64,000 bases of DNA from Monocercomonoides exilis (taxonomy: Eukaryota > Preaxostyla > Oxymonadida > Polymastigidae): the NCBI GenBank assembly GCA_001643675.2, contig LSRY02000010.1, positions 5,001-69,000 on the forward strand, written 5' to 3'. Both the position numbers and the translations under genes were made by a program. The notes beneath the pieces were generated by a model, which was not told the DNA's origin, ran no database searches, and was given only the letters and a program-made list of their open reading frames with translations. Position 1 is the first letter of the stretch. Each line of letters begins with the position of its first letter. Of the stretch, positions 11,455 to 23,639 are shown one piece after another.

Positions 11455-13088
11455 GATGAAGACTGACGGAACATAAGCTCAGGGGATGGTGGCTGTATGA
11501 AGAGGACAATGCAGACGATGAGAATATTCTGAAGCTGATGAGCTATGAGAATGTAATGAATGTGGGAGGAATTCTATCAGATGACGAATCAACTGACAGC
11601 TCAGAAAGCGATGTGAATGAAAAGGAAGGAGCATATGATGATGATGCGAATGACACTGAAACAAAACAAAGTGCTTCGATGAAAAAGAAAGAAAACGAAA
11701 ACAACGAAGTTCAAGAAAGTGTTGAAATGCTTCAAAAGAAAGTTAATCAAACAGAATCAGATAAGAATACAAACGCAAAAGAGTCTGTTCAAAACAACAA
11801 AAAAGGCTAAACGAATAATAATGAGCCAAAAATAGAGCCTTTTTCATCGCAAAAGCAGCAATAACAACTCCCTTTCCCCCATCTTCACCTTCACTCTCTC
11901 CACAGCCTAAGCAATATACTTCAGCAAGAGATGCCTTTGGAACGATGCACTTTACACGAGGAAAGCGAATGGACTGCGGATGGAGAGAGGTTGGTGAGAT
12001 GTGTTGATCGTGCACAGCCAAAAGATGAAGATAGAGATTGGTGCTAAAGGTGCACTAACGATGTCGTTGTCACCTGTTGTTGGAGAAGGAGGGGTGACGT
12101 TGGGTGTGATGGGGATGAAGGATTTGAACAAAGAAGTGACAAGTGCGATGCAAGATGAGTTTCAGGATGAGAAAGGGAAAGTGGACGATGAAGAGGCGAA
12201 AATCACGTTTAATTCATTGGAGTCAGATGATCAGAGAGAAAAACTGCTTCGGCTGATGAAGCTACAGGAGATACAGAAGAAGAAAGAAGAGCGGGAGAGC
12301 AGGAAAATGGAGAAAGAAGAAAAAGACAAGAATCTGTTTAACAGCATCCAAGGAATACTACAACCACAGCTTGAGACAGGCACACCGACCAACCAGAAAG
12401 AGAACAAAATGGCCAGCGAGGCGCAGCAAGAGGCGAAAGAAAACCAAACGCCAATTTTAACAAGAGAGCAGAAATTGGACTGCATGTTGAATGACCTCGC
12501 TAATTCTGACCTGGAAGATTTGAGCGATGAACTAGATGTACCTTGCTGTTATGTGTGTATCAAAAGCGAGGAGAACGGGCAATTTGTGTGGAAGATGCGA
12601 AAAGTGCCTGTGTATGCGGCAGTCGACGCGAGGCATACAAGAACGCGGTTGGATCTGATGAGTGCGCTGAAGAGCGGGCTGAGGCAGAGCAGGGCGGAGT
12701 TGAGAAGAGGAAGGGGGATGAAGTGGAGGGACTGGTGGCCATACAAAGAGGAAGCAGAGGCTACACTCAGGAAGGGAAGGAAATGAGCAGGGAAAGGATC
12801 ACCTTTGATGTTTCAGAAGGAGAAAGTGATAAGAACATTCAATCAGAACAGTGTTCCTGGAAGAAGAGATGCTCTGTCGAAGCTGTTTTCTTCGCTATCT
12901 ATCTCGTAGTTGGCATCTTTCTTCACTTCGCAGAATTCAATGGCGATGGATCTGATGAAGAAATGCACTTCCCTCAATTTTTTTTGCACCTACTGATTCA
13001 GCTGCTTATTTTTCTTCAAACACAAACATTTTTCATCATCCTCTTTCTCATTGTACTTCATCACTTGTTAATTCGTCCTTGTTTATGA
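11455..13088 (+). pseudogene. Frameshifted acidic/low-complexity coding relic, 5' part
   Basis: Coherent protein appears in successive frames: 11478-11808 (acidic, Ser/Asp/Glu-rich, preceded in the same frame by WWLYEEDNADDEN), 12001-12786 (Lys/Glu-rich, with coiled-coil-like composition around 12230-12360), and 12543-13088. Frames overlap without splice signals at the crossings, so indels are likely. Short Trp-acidic motifs (WWLYEED, DWWPYKEE) recur here and, as WLVYEDAD, at about 14.0 kb, which suggests an internally repeated ancestral protein. No domain is recognised. It may be the same relic as 13352-15881. Confidence 0.35.
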
Positions 13089-13351
13089 ACGTCTAGCAGC
13101 AATCTTCTCCTTCTTTCAGAACATCTTTATCTCCTTCACTCTTTTCTCAAGCTGTACATCTATCTTCTGCTAATTCTGCTTCTCCTGGCTCACTTTCTCC
13201 ACTTTCACTGCCTTCCGTAACTTCTTCGTCTTCTCTTTCACCATCGTTATCTTCTGCTCCTTCTCTTTTATTCCACTCTCCCTCAAGTTTTGTCTCTTCG
13301 CTTCATCCATCTTCATTTCTCACAACAGAAGAAAGAACCCAGGAACTTCTG

Positions 13352-15881
13352 TTGGCCCTAAAAACTTTGGATGCTCATCTCACAAAAGACTGCAAAATCG
13401 ACTCAAAATCACCAGCTCTTTCAACCTCTTCACCAAGTTCGGGTGCTTCTTCTCCCGCTATTCAACCTCAGTCCATTCCTATTCGAACGAAGGAAAATGA
13501 AAAATCCGCAACTCAGCAAACTTCTTCTTCTTCGTCTTCTTCGTCATCTTCTTCATCTCCTGTTTTTTCCTCTGCTTCTTCTGCTTCAACTCCTCCTGCT
13601 ATTCGACCGCTTGCCCTGGAAGGAGGGAAAAGTCCTTCTACTCCAAACAAATTGCACCTTTCTTTGTCTGAGCAAATCGCTTTTGATCCTTTGGATGCAA
13701 TCAACCAGGTGAAAGAACAAGCACAAAAGACAGAAACAAACAGAAAAGAGGTTTCACCAAAAGAGCAAACAGGAAATCTTCCTATTGAAAATGTGAATGA
13801 AACTGCTATTGTTCAAAAGAGGCCATTGATTTCAGATGCGTTGCTTCCGCGTTCCAGTTCAAGGCATTCGTTTCCTGTGTATCCTGTTCCCTCTCAACAG
13901 CAAGCAGTCGCAAAGAAAAAGAAAGCTGCTTCAATGCTGTCACCGAAACCGCAGCGCCTGCGAAGAGAAATGTGGCTGGGTGAACTGATAAAAGAGTGGC
14001 TTGTGTATGAAGATGCTGACCAGGATGCGTGGAATGAGATGAGAGAGGCTGTGCAAAGGAGAACGAGGAAGTGTTTGAGTCTGAAAGTTACAGTGATGAT
14101 GAAGAGGAAGAAGAAGAGAAGGAGAAAGAAAGTGATGAATTAACAGAGAGAACAAAAGAAGATAGACAAGACTATGAAACGAAAAAAGAAAAAGATGGTC
14201 AATTGGAAGAAATGCAATCTTCGCCTTCACACTTTCCTGATGATAATATTCAAAGAAGTCATCATCATCGCCGTCATCATCGTCATCATCATCATCACAA
14301 AGATTCAACAGGCAGACGTCATCAAAAGTGTATTTGCCCAATTCACTCTTCCTCTTCATCGTCTCGTGTGATGTTCAGAAGGCGTCTTCCACTCACTCGG
14401 ACACAAACAGTCATTCTTTCTCAACAATCGCAGGCTGTTTCATCAACACGACATTTCGTCCCCTCAAAAAAGATATTCGTTGTGAATGCTCTTTTGTTTG
14501 ACCTGCCAAACCAATCTGTTTCTCAAATACAGCAACAGCCATATTCATCAACATCCTCTTCGTTTTCTCCTTCTTCAATCTCTCCTTCAGTAGCCAGCTC
14601 CATCCGCCTCATGCAGCTTATGCAGCTCACACGAGGAATCAACAGAGAAGTGACACTTAAAGAGACGAGAGGCAATTTCCACAAAAGATATGAGGCGATC
14701 GTGTACTCAACTCTGCCTCCACACAGCCGATTGCCCAGCGCATCCATCCAATCATTCTATGCGGAGATCTGTCTGCTCCTTCGCTCGAAGACCCCGCTCT
14801 GCGCTTCCTTCTTCAGGGAGTGGAGACACAAACACACCCATCTTTGTGTGATAGTGGTATTGTTCCACGAGCACTGACTGCTCCATCGATGGCAAATGAG
14901 AATGTGGAGATGGCAGACACGACAGAAAAGATGAAGAGAAAAGAGGTGCTCCCGAAGAGGATTGGATGTGCTCGTGCGTTGTGGAGAAGAGAAAGAAGAC
15001 TGAGACAAGAAAATGACTCTGCGATAACTTCAACTCTGCCACATTTGGATTCACTCACCCCAACAACATCATCATCTTCTTCTTCTTCTTCTTCTTCTTC
15101 GTATTCAAACAATTATCCAAAATTACTTCGACGCCGCCGTTTTGAAGAAGCAGACGGAATGACTTTTCTTCGCGAAGAAGAAAATGAGCTGATGTTTATC
15201 GTGTCAACAGCTATGAAGCAGCGGAGGGCAGAATTAAAGCAGAAGAATCCAACGTATTTCAGACAAATGAAGCAAAAGGAAGCAGTTGCCAGAACTGTTT
15301 TGATGGAAAAGCTGAAAAGGAAAGAAATAGAACTTTCTCAATTTTCTTTGAGCAAAAATCTGAAGGAAAAGATTGAAAAAAGAAAACGCGATGAAAAAGA
15401 GAGTTGTAAAAGGCATGATTCGGAGAATGAGTTAGATTCTTATTCAAAAATGAAAGATAGAATTCAAACGAAAAAGAATGAAGAACAGATCGACAAAACT
15501 TCTTCGTGTTCATTTGAAATTCAACAAGTTCACCCTATTTTCCATCAAACTTCATTTTCTTCACCAAAGTTTCGTATTTCTCGACTGCTTGGCGCTTCAA
15601 GTTATTCATTTATGCATCCCTCTTCTCAAACTAATTCATCTTCGCCTTTATCACCTTCGTTGGCTGAGACATCAAAATCACCTTGTTCTTATTCATTGCT
15701 TGACTTATCACAGTCTTCCACCTCTTCTTCTCCTTGGGACTTCAATCGAATTGCAAAGGCGACACAGTTACCACTTGTTCCGCACATGTTTCAATTTCTT
15801 CACAGACGCTTTCCTTCGTCTCTTTCAGATCCGCATTCACTTGTGTGGTGGATGCGCCTGATGAGCGAAATGAATTTGTAA
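13352..15881 (+). pseudogene. Frameshifted Ser-rich/basic coding relic, 3' part
   Basis: Three plus frames succeed one another: 13352 to about 14050, 14071 to about 14820, and 14820-15881. At about 14050 the sequence passes from the first frame into one reading EEVFESESYSDDEE, and at about 14825 into one reading GVETQTHPSLCDSG. Each crossing is a single frame shift with no intron-like sequence. A non-low-complexity part lies at 14480-14830 (contains VNALLFDLPNQSVSQ and RLMQLMQLTRGIN) and a Lys/Glu-rich, coiled-coil-like stretch at 15170-15480. The length and mixed composition fit a large cytosolic protein, but I cannot name it. Confidence 0.35.
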
Positions 15882-16239
15882 TTCAAAAACGAGAGTGATA
15901 ATGATGATGACTGTGCTGATATCGAATTAGATGAAGATTCATGTTTTATGGAAATAGATGATGAAAGTGATGATTGAACTGGAAAGACAATGGAACAAGA
16001 ACAGCAGAGATTGAATCAAAGGAATACATTTGCCATATGCAGTCAGGGCGATAGTGCTTCATTGTGCTTGATGAACAGTCGAACAGACAGAAGAGCCAGA
16101 TTAATACAAAGACGAAGGAGCAACCAGATTAATGATAATATTTATATACCACATGATTTTGATCAATCGCAACTTCATCCTTTATATCCTTTTGTATTGT
16201 CTTCATTTTCTCCTTCAACTCCTTATTTTTCATCAACCT

Positions 16240-17233
16240 TCTTCAACGAACAACAAAAAAATTGTCATTTCCATTTCATTCAAATTCTCATCGAATTCAG
16301 GGCCAAGCGTCATCTTTTATTTTCTTTTCGGAAGCACAAAAGGATTATTTATTCTATTGCAGAATATCAGCTGAAATTATATGTCAGCAGAAGTGATTCA
16401 ATATCAAACCAAGAAAAGCCGATCATCGGGTGCACAATCCATGAAGGTTGCCTCTGCATAATTCATTTTGAGATTGAAAGAATTCACAGAAAACAAAAGG
16501 AGCAGGGCAGAAAACGTTATTTGGAACGAACGATTATGCGGATGATCTTCGAGAGGTTGCATAATGTCATGCGCCTTCATCAAGAAATCAAAGAAGAAAT
16601 GAGGAGAGGAATGGAAATTTTAAAGAAAACGAATAATCGAAGGATAATTCTATGAAATAAGTGCGTCTGCAGCGGATGAAAAAGGAGAAATGGGAATGGC
16701 AAAAGAAATTGAAGGTTTTGAAGAGCTTGTTGATATGATTGAAGAAATGCTATTTGAAGAAAAGAAGAAGAAATAATATAACCTGTACTGATTTTGCTCC
16801 ATGAAAGAAATGCATTGATATATACTTCAGTAGAAAATACGATGAAATCTCATGAATATGAAGTGAAATGGAAAACGATTAAAATTTGAAGATGAAACGA
16901 TTGAAAAAAGTTTAATATTAAAAATGATGAAAATGGAAAGAATAATAAAGAAATCAGAAAATGTTTATCTTTTCCAGTGATTTTTGTATTTGGAGCACGG
17001 AATGTGAGAGTGTTTGTGGGAGTGAAAGAGGAGATGAGAAGAGAGAGGGAGGCATCGCTGAAGGGAGCAACGCATCCGAGAACATGCTCCATCGTGGCAA
17101 ATGGGTTTTTCTGTGTTTTGCTACAAGCATCTGCATCAATTCCACCATTTGCAACGATTTTGTTCCCGTTATTTGTTGCATCCTTTTCAACATTATCTCC
17201 ATTTGACGAATCCGTTGAACTGCTCAGCAACAA
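16240..17233 (-). pseudogene. Relic of a beta-helix surface-protein gene
   Basis: Minus-strand sequence 17233-16960 reads as a beta-helix module start like those of the intact 36.5-40.6 kb gene: a Gly/Asp-rich strand, CSKTQKNPF matching the CGxxxxPC motif, then TMEHVL and a Thr/Leu-rich strand. Bases 16240-16680 align with 48860-49300, which flank another minus-strand relic of this gene type in the same order and orientation. Frames are interrupted and no signal peptide or membrane anchor is visible, so this is a truncated, decayed copy. The plus-strand ORF 15990-16655 is probably a shadow of it. Confidence 0.45.
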
Positions 17234-17662
17234 CAGGAACTTAATGATGAAGTTTCAGCAAAATTAATATTAAACGCATCGCAACTTCTTTTGAAAATTC
17301 ACAAATTTTATGTATATAAAGCCATCCATAATGTTCAACAAATAATATTTTCTACAAAAATTTTTGTATTGCAAGTTTTGAAACTTGTGATTATATTTTT
17401 AAATTTTAGGTTCATTTTTATTTTTCATGATCAAAAAAAATTCTTTTTCACTAAAAACATAAAAAAGGTATGTTTTTTTGTTCACATAAAATTTACAAAT
17501 ATATATTACGAAATAAAAGCAAAAGACTTGCGAAAATCAATTTAAATCTTTGATCAATAAATACCACAATATATGTTATTTTTTCGATTTTTGATCTTTT
17601 TTTATGATATCAAAAAAAATCACCCAATTACTCAAATTTTCGAAAATGACAAAGCGAATAAA

Positions 17663-19158
17663 ATGCAACATCTATCTGTTTCTGAACTTGTCAAAGCGAA
17701 GATATTAGCAGAGAAGAAACAACTTGACACAATAATTAATGATATAAACTCACCTCCTCTGATTTCACTTTCCGAAATGGAAAAGTTTAAAGCCATAGCT
17801 AAAAAGCCAATTTGCAAACAATCATCAAAAAAGCGTATTTCTTTCCAGGAAAATCCCATATCCAAAAGCAATATCTACGTTTCTCAAAATGCGTCTTCAT
17901 TATTTTGTTGCAAAGAATTTCGGCCAGATAAACCACTGAATACACCATTTATTTCTCCAATATTGCTGCAAAAAGTTCGTTCTTTTGAAATCAATGAGGT
18001 GATGACTGAAAAAAGCTCCGATGATTCTATCAACAATGATCCAAACTACTCACTTGGAACAATTCAAAATATCAATAGCTGTTTTTCCGATCAAACTTCA
18101 AAAGTTACTGAAATTCAGAGGAATAAGTCACCTTCAAACACAGAATTTATGGAACATCTTCACACAAAAACAATATCCATGAATAGAAAAAAAAGGAGAG
18201 GACTGAAGAACTTAGGAAATACTTGTTATTTGTCTTCATTAATTCAGTGTCTATCATCCTCATTGTTTTCAACATCATCCTTCGTTAATACAGAGGTTGA
18301 TGTTAACAGTTTATCCTTCGAATTTCTGAAAATTTGCTCACAACTTCATTCAAGTTCAGATGAAATTGAAACATGGAATTCGAGCTTTGTTGATCGATGG
18401 GATTTACTCTTTGCACGAGGTCAAAGAAAGCAACAGAATGTCACAGTTGCCTTTGAACAACTCATTCGCCTCTTCATTGATGAAGGGATAATCAACAGGA
18501 GTTGTGTTGAAACAACTTGCATCGCTAACTTACAATGCGCAAAATGTCATTTCACTTCCAAAACTGCAGACCAAAGCATGATTTATCATTTAATTGTTAA
18601 TGAGTCGTCTGTTGTTGATGGATTAACAAAACTTATTTTAAAGGAGAAAATGAATCGACCAAACTAAGTCTTCTGTCATATATGCAAGGAGAAAAATGAT
18701 CACTTTCGATGGAATGAAATAACGGCTTTTCCGGACATTCTGGCAATTGAACATGTGAATAGGTATTCAAGATTTTCAAAACCATCATTGAACATTAGCT
18801 TTTCGTACGACGAAACATCTAACATGTACGTAACTGAAGATAAGGAGCAAACCATTGAAGAAAATGTTGGTAATTCGAACAACGACTTAATTTCTTATAG
18901 ATTTACCGGGAAAATTTTATTCAAAAAAGTTGATGCTAATATTGGACATTACATTTCTTTCGCAACTGTTGATAGTCACGATTCTTGGTGCATTTGTAAC
19001 GATTCGTCAACGTTTCCAGTTTCTATTGACAATTGGGTATCGACATGGAAAATCTTGGAAGACAAAGGATACAAACCTTCATTTTCTATTTATGTGAAGA
19101 CAACATCACTCAATTCAATAAAGGAAAATGAGGAAGGAGGAAATGGTCATATCGGATT
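17663..19158 (+). CDS. USP-like domain, N-terminal part of USP-DDE gene
   Basis: From the chosen ATG the frame gives ~180 residues of Ser/Lys-rich leader, then a clear USP Cys box KNLGNTCYLSSLIQCL (Cys coded at 18224, residue 188), QQNVTVAFEQLIRLF where USPs have the QQDAxEF helix, CxxC pairs (CAKC, CHIC), a TAFPDILAIEH segment like the LPxxLxxxL strand, and the His box IGHYISFATV (His at 18947, residue 429) followed by CNDSS. All catalytic elements are therefore present. One TAA interrupts the frame at 18665, between the helical region and CHIC. No phase-keeping intron removes it without deleting conserved sequence. The frame then runs on into the transposase-like part. The ATG at 17663 was preferred because upstream codons are AT-rich and hydrophobic. 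Confidence 0.65.
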
Positions 19159-19206
19159 GTCACAAAAAAATAATTATTAAATATCCAATTTGGATGATCA
19201 AAATAG

Positions 19207-21400
19207 ACCGAATTCAACAGCTGAATCCATTCTTGACACTTCATTATTCATGTCAGCTTCATCTCTCATCTCTTCTCCTGACAATTCAACTGATCCACTT
19301 CATCTCGCATCTACGAATTCCACTTTAGATAAATTATCGCCAACAATTGCAAGTTAAAAAAGTCTTCTCACTTATGATGATTCAAAAGAAAAATCTGATC
19401 ATTTTACTGATGAATCAGATTCACAGAAAAATCATGTCAATTTTCAACACATGAAAAACAAATTTTTGCATGAAGAAAAACAAAATGGTTTTTATCATAA
19501 TCATCTTCACAATGAAGCAGTTATCAAGACAAGCACATCCTCTGCAAATGATGATGGATATTCTATCTTATCTGCAACGAAAAATAATGAAATCTACAAC
19601 AATGTCGATAAGCAATTAGTTCATCACAGCCAATACAACATCAATTCATTTTCCGACAACACTTCAAAAACAAATAGCACTTCAAACAACCGCTCATCAA
19701 TCATTTCATCAGATCAAACTTCTGAAATGTTCACTAAAACATTTGGCAAAGATATTTTCTTTCCTTCGCAAAAGGCGTTTCGTTCAACAGAAGCAAACTC
19801 CTCTCTCAGCAATTCATTTTCAGCATATGACAAACATCAATCTTCCCCATCACATCAGAAAAAACAACCTCGTATAATCGCTGTCAAAGAAGAGAATAAT
19901 AACTATTCTTTTTCAAACTCGAAAAATTTCAACAATATTCCATTTTACACAGACCATTCCTCTTCATCAACACCTTCATTCTCTGATTGTTCTTTTGATA
20001 ATGAAAACCGCAGTCACTACAAAATATTCTCTCCCAATGAAAAACGTCTGATATTTAAGCCCAAAACACAACTGTGGAAAGAATTTCGAAACGAGACAAA
20101 CATTAACATTTCGCTATCGTATTTTTATCGATTGACTGTTCATTTTTTCAAAGCAAAGAAAAGAACAGACATGTGTGGGCTGTGTGCACAATTGGATTCA
20201 CTGAAGAAAAAGATACAATCCTTTCATCAAAAATCAAAGCCATCTCAACAAGAAATCGAAACTCTTCATTCACTTCACAAGCACAAAACAATCGCTGAAT
20301 GGCAAAGGAAATATTACAACGATTCGATAAATAACATAAAGAAAAATGAGGTTGTGTGTGTATTCGATTTCAAGGAAAAATGGAAACTTCCACTTCGCTC
20401 GAATCAACTTCAAAATGAATTCTATGATTATCAGGAAATATCTCAACTGACGATTATCACATTCCAAATCAACGAAGGAAAAATCGAGAAGAATATATTC
20501 AACTTTTTCTCCACTTGTTTAACTAATGATTATCGATTTGTGATTGATTGTATGCAATCAGTTTTAAAGAGATCACTTTACAAAGATTCAAAACATTTCA
20601 AGTTCTTTTGCGATGCGGGACCCCACAACCGCAATCGATTTCTTCTTCATTTCATTCTTTCGCAAAATACATCGATTTTCAGACACAAGACAACAGAAAT
20701 CAATTATTTTTGCGAACATCATGGGAAGAACGCTTGCGATTCGGACTTTGGGTTATTGGTCAACACGTTAAATAACAATTTGGCGGATAAAAGCATTTAT
20801 TCTATTTAACAATTAATAACATTTTTTAGTCAACAACTTGGCTCTGATTCACATTTGGAAAACTGTTATTCAGAAAACAACAACTCTTCTAATTCATATG
20901 ATACATCAACTTCTTCACAAAAAGAGAAATATTTCATTAATCGGCATCATATATTTGAAGAATATGAACCAAAAGAAACCAACATTTGGCCTTCTTTAAG
21001 TATCAAACATATGAAAGATTATTTATTCTTTGAAAGAAAAGGAAACAAAATTATGTCTTCAGCAGTAAGTTATTACCCACAACGGTCACTTGTTGATATC
21101 GAAGGCTTTTCAAAGAAAGAAAAAACTCCAGATGAAAGGAAAACGAGTGGTTATCATGTGAACAATTCTCGTCAACATGTTCTTTCAAATTCTGTAAATG
21201 AAATGATAAACAGACGGTGCAATTTAATTCGTGATAGTTCTGTATTTCATTCATCTCTTCCCTATTTGAATTTCAATAACATTGAGAATACTAAATTTTC
21301 TAATAGTTTTATTTTTAATATGCTTTTTGACAACAATTCTTTGTCTTTTTCTAACAGTTGTGTTGATTTTAACAATGTTCCTTCTTTGAATTGCAAATAA
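19207..21400 (+). CDS. DDE-transposase-like part of the USP-DDE gene
   Basis: This continues the frame of the USP domain. Three in-frame TAA codons are removed by in-phase GT-AG introns whose lengths are multiples of three: 19159-19206 (48 nt), 19353-19388 (36 nt) and 20767-20829 (63 nt, ending ATTTTTTAG). A Ser/Asn-rich linker leads to a folded region at about 20040-20790 with CGLCAQLDSLKKK (a possible zinc knuckle), VVCVFDFKEKW (Asp at 20366), FFCDAGPHNRN (Asp at 20612) and FCEHHGKNACDSDFG (Glu 20714, Asp 20738). The order and spacing resemble DDE/RNase H-like transposases of the type ending in a GH/HGK...D motif. Family assignment is by motif memory. The tail after 20830 is Asn/Ser-rich and ends TAA. 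Confidence 0.55.
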
Positions 21401-21581
21401 AAAAAAATTTCTTTGGTGCATGCTTAGCTGATGCAATTGCAAAATTGCATTGGACATGACTTCAAGCAATAAATACATTAATTAATAATTTATGTATTCG
21501 GACTTGGATACGGCTTGTTGTCTCCCAGGTGCATCAATCACAAATAATTAATCAAAATTACAATTAATTATATTTAATCCA

Positions 21582-21665
21582 TTTTTCTATTCTATTCTAT
21601 TTATTTCTATTCTATTCTATTTATTTCTATTCTATTCTATTTATTTCTATTCTATTCTACTTATT
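21582..21665. repeat. Minisatellite, TTATTTCTATTCTATTCTA unit
   Basis: About four consecutive copies of a ~19-22-bp unit built from TTATT and TCTATTC blocks, with the last copy carrying a T-to-C change (CTACTTATT). Confidence 0.85.
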
Positions 21666-22154
21666 TCTATTTTATTTCATAAATTCATAAATGTTATATT
21701 CAGTGATATAATGAATATGATTTTTGTTTTTGATTTTGGTTTTTAAAAATAATTCTTTAATATTTTTCGGTTTATTTTTTTAAAATTTTATTCAATAATT
21801 TCGAAAATTCATTTATTACTGATTTTTTTCATTTTTTATTTAATTAATTAAAATTTCACTTTTATTCATTTATTTCTTTTGCCTAATTTTATTTTATTTT
21901 AATTTTTGTATTTTTTTATTATAATCATTAATGTTATTATTATCATTTATTTATTTATTTATTTTTTTTGCTAACATTTTTTCGATTCATTTTTTGTTTT
22001 TGTTTCATGACTTTGAATGAATGTTCACGTATCATTTTGACAATTTTTTATTGTTCACAATTCGTTTATTTTTGTTTTTGATCGTTTCTTTTTAATCAAG
22101 AACCATTAACACTTTTTTTATTTTCATTCTTCATTTATTTAATTTAATTTATTA

Positions 22155-22184
22155 AAATTTTATTTTATTTTATTTTATTTTATT

Positions 22185-22239
<55 letters not shown>

Positions 22240-22246
22240 TTATTTT
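22155..22246. repeat. TTTTA then TTTA microsatellite
   Basis: A pentanucleotide (TTTTA) array passes directly into a tetranucleotide (TTTA) array of more than a dozen copies. Confidence 0.9.
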
Positions 22247-23639
22247 TCGTTCATATTTTGATTTCTTCTTTTTTAAGTTTTGTGGTTATTTTCTTATTTT
22301 ATTATCACGAATAATCTGCACCGAATTATCATCAAACGAACATGATATTGACAGAAGATTAAACGAGATGAAAGCATCTTGATAACTTTATCGATTTTTT
22401 TAAATTTGGAGAGAATTTTCTTTGAAAATCTTTTGAATCAATTATTGTCGTTGGCTTAATAAATTACTGATTTTGTCATATTTGAGTTTATTTTTTTCTT
22501 TCATTAAATACTTATTTTTTCAGTTGTTTCTGATACGTTATTGATGGGAATTTGTTGCGATTTGGAACATTTTTATTAATTATTCAAAGTATTGATATTT
22601 TTTCATAACATTTCAACTTATATAGTTGTTTTTGACATTTTGAGGAAGTTAATGAATATTTTTTTTTGAAAAATACTGAAGAGACAACATTTTGATTAAC
22701 ACTTATCCATTTCTTATTTGATCGTGAGTTGTTTTGTTGAATATTCTTTTTTTTGATTAATAAATAACTTGCTTTTTTATTTTTCTTCATTTCACAGATA
22801 TTATCATTATTTTGATAATTGTTTTTCAGTTGTTTGGAATGTTTGCATTCACAAAAATTAATGCTTGAATTATTCTTCAAAAAGTAAAAAATGTTCAATT
22901 GCAATGAAAATTGATCAAATCAGAAAAATTCTGAAAATTTGGAATAAATAATAAATCTTTCTTTTAATTGAAAGGATAATACTTTTAAAGTGAAACTGAT
23001 AAGTAAAAAATGACAATTTTCAATAAATTTATCTGATCCCATAACTATAATGTATTGTTTCATTCTGTCGTATTTTTTTATGATGTCAAAAAAAAACACC
23101 CATATTTTTTTTTAAATTTTCTATTTTCTCATATCCACAACGTGGCAATGGTTTGTTTTCTATATTACTTTTATAAAATTAAATAACATTTTCAATGATA
23201 TTCATTATGTTCCTGATTGAATCTTGCATGTTACAGTTAACACTTATTTTATTACATTTGTTTTAAAAATACATTCAACGGGCATTTTCCTTATTATCAA
23301 GAAGAAATCATTTGATTGAAGTTTTGGGATGTTTGTTGAATTTTTCCATTTGTTGTTTTTTTTATAGAAACATTTTAGAACGAATATTCATAACAGCTTC
23401 GTTATCCTTTGTTTCTTCTTGATTTTAAACAAAAAATAGTTTAAAAGTTAAACTAATAAATGATGATTAAATTCTGAACAAAGAAACTCGATGTGAATGT
23501 TTCTTCATGAAACAAATGAGAAAAAGAAGATGACAATCTCTTTGTTAATAAAAAATAGGATTGTCCTGAGACGCAGGGGAAAAAAGATGAAGTTTATTTG
23601 CCACTATGTGTTTTACATTGTCGATCTGATGAAGTCCTA

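Larger units (their letters stand above)
21401..23639. other. AT-rich repeats, no gene recognised
   Basis: Extremely AT-rich. It holds the minisatellite at 21582-21665 and the TTTA/TTTTA arrays at 22155-22246, but no convincing gene. The 106-codon minus-strand ORF at 22904-22584 is Lys/Asn/Ile-rich and looks like a chance product of composition. Confidence 0.5.

Noticed and set aside
15990-16655. 221-codon plus-strand ORF as a gene
   Set aside because: Its sequence aligns with 48.86-49.30 kb, where the frame is not kept, and both lie on the antisense side of beta-helix relics.
17573-23102. TTTTTTATGAT(A/G)TCAAAAAAAA...CACCCA ends at 17.6 and 23.1 kb as the two TIRs of the USP-DDE element
   Set aside because: They are in the same orientation, not inverted, so they cannot be a TIR pair. 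At best they are solo ends of the MITE family.
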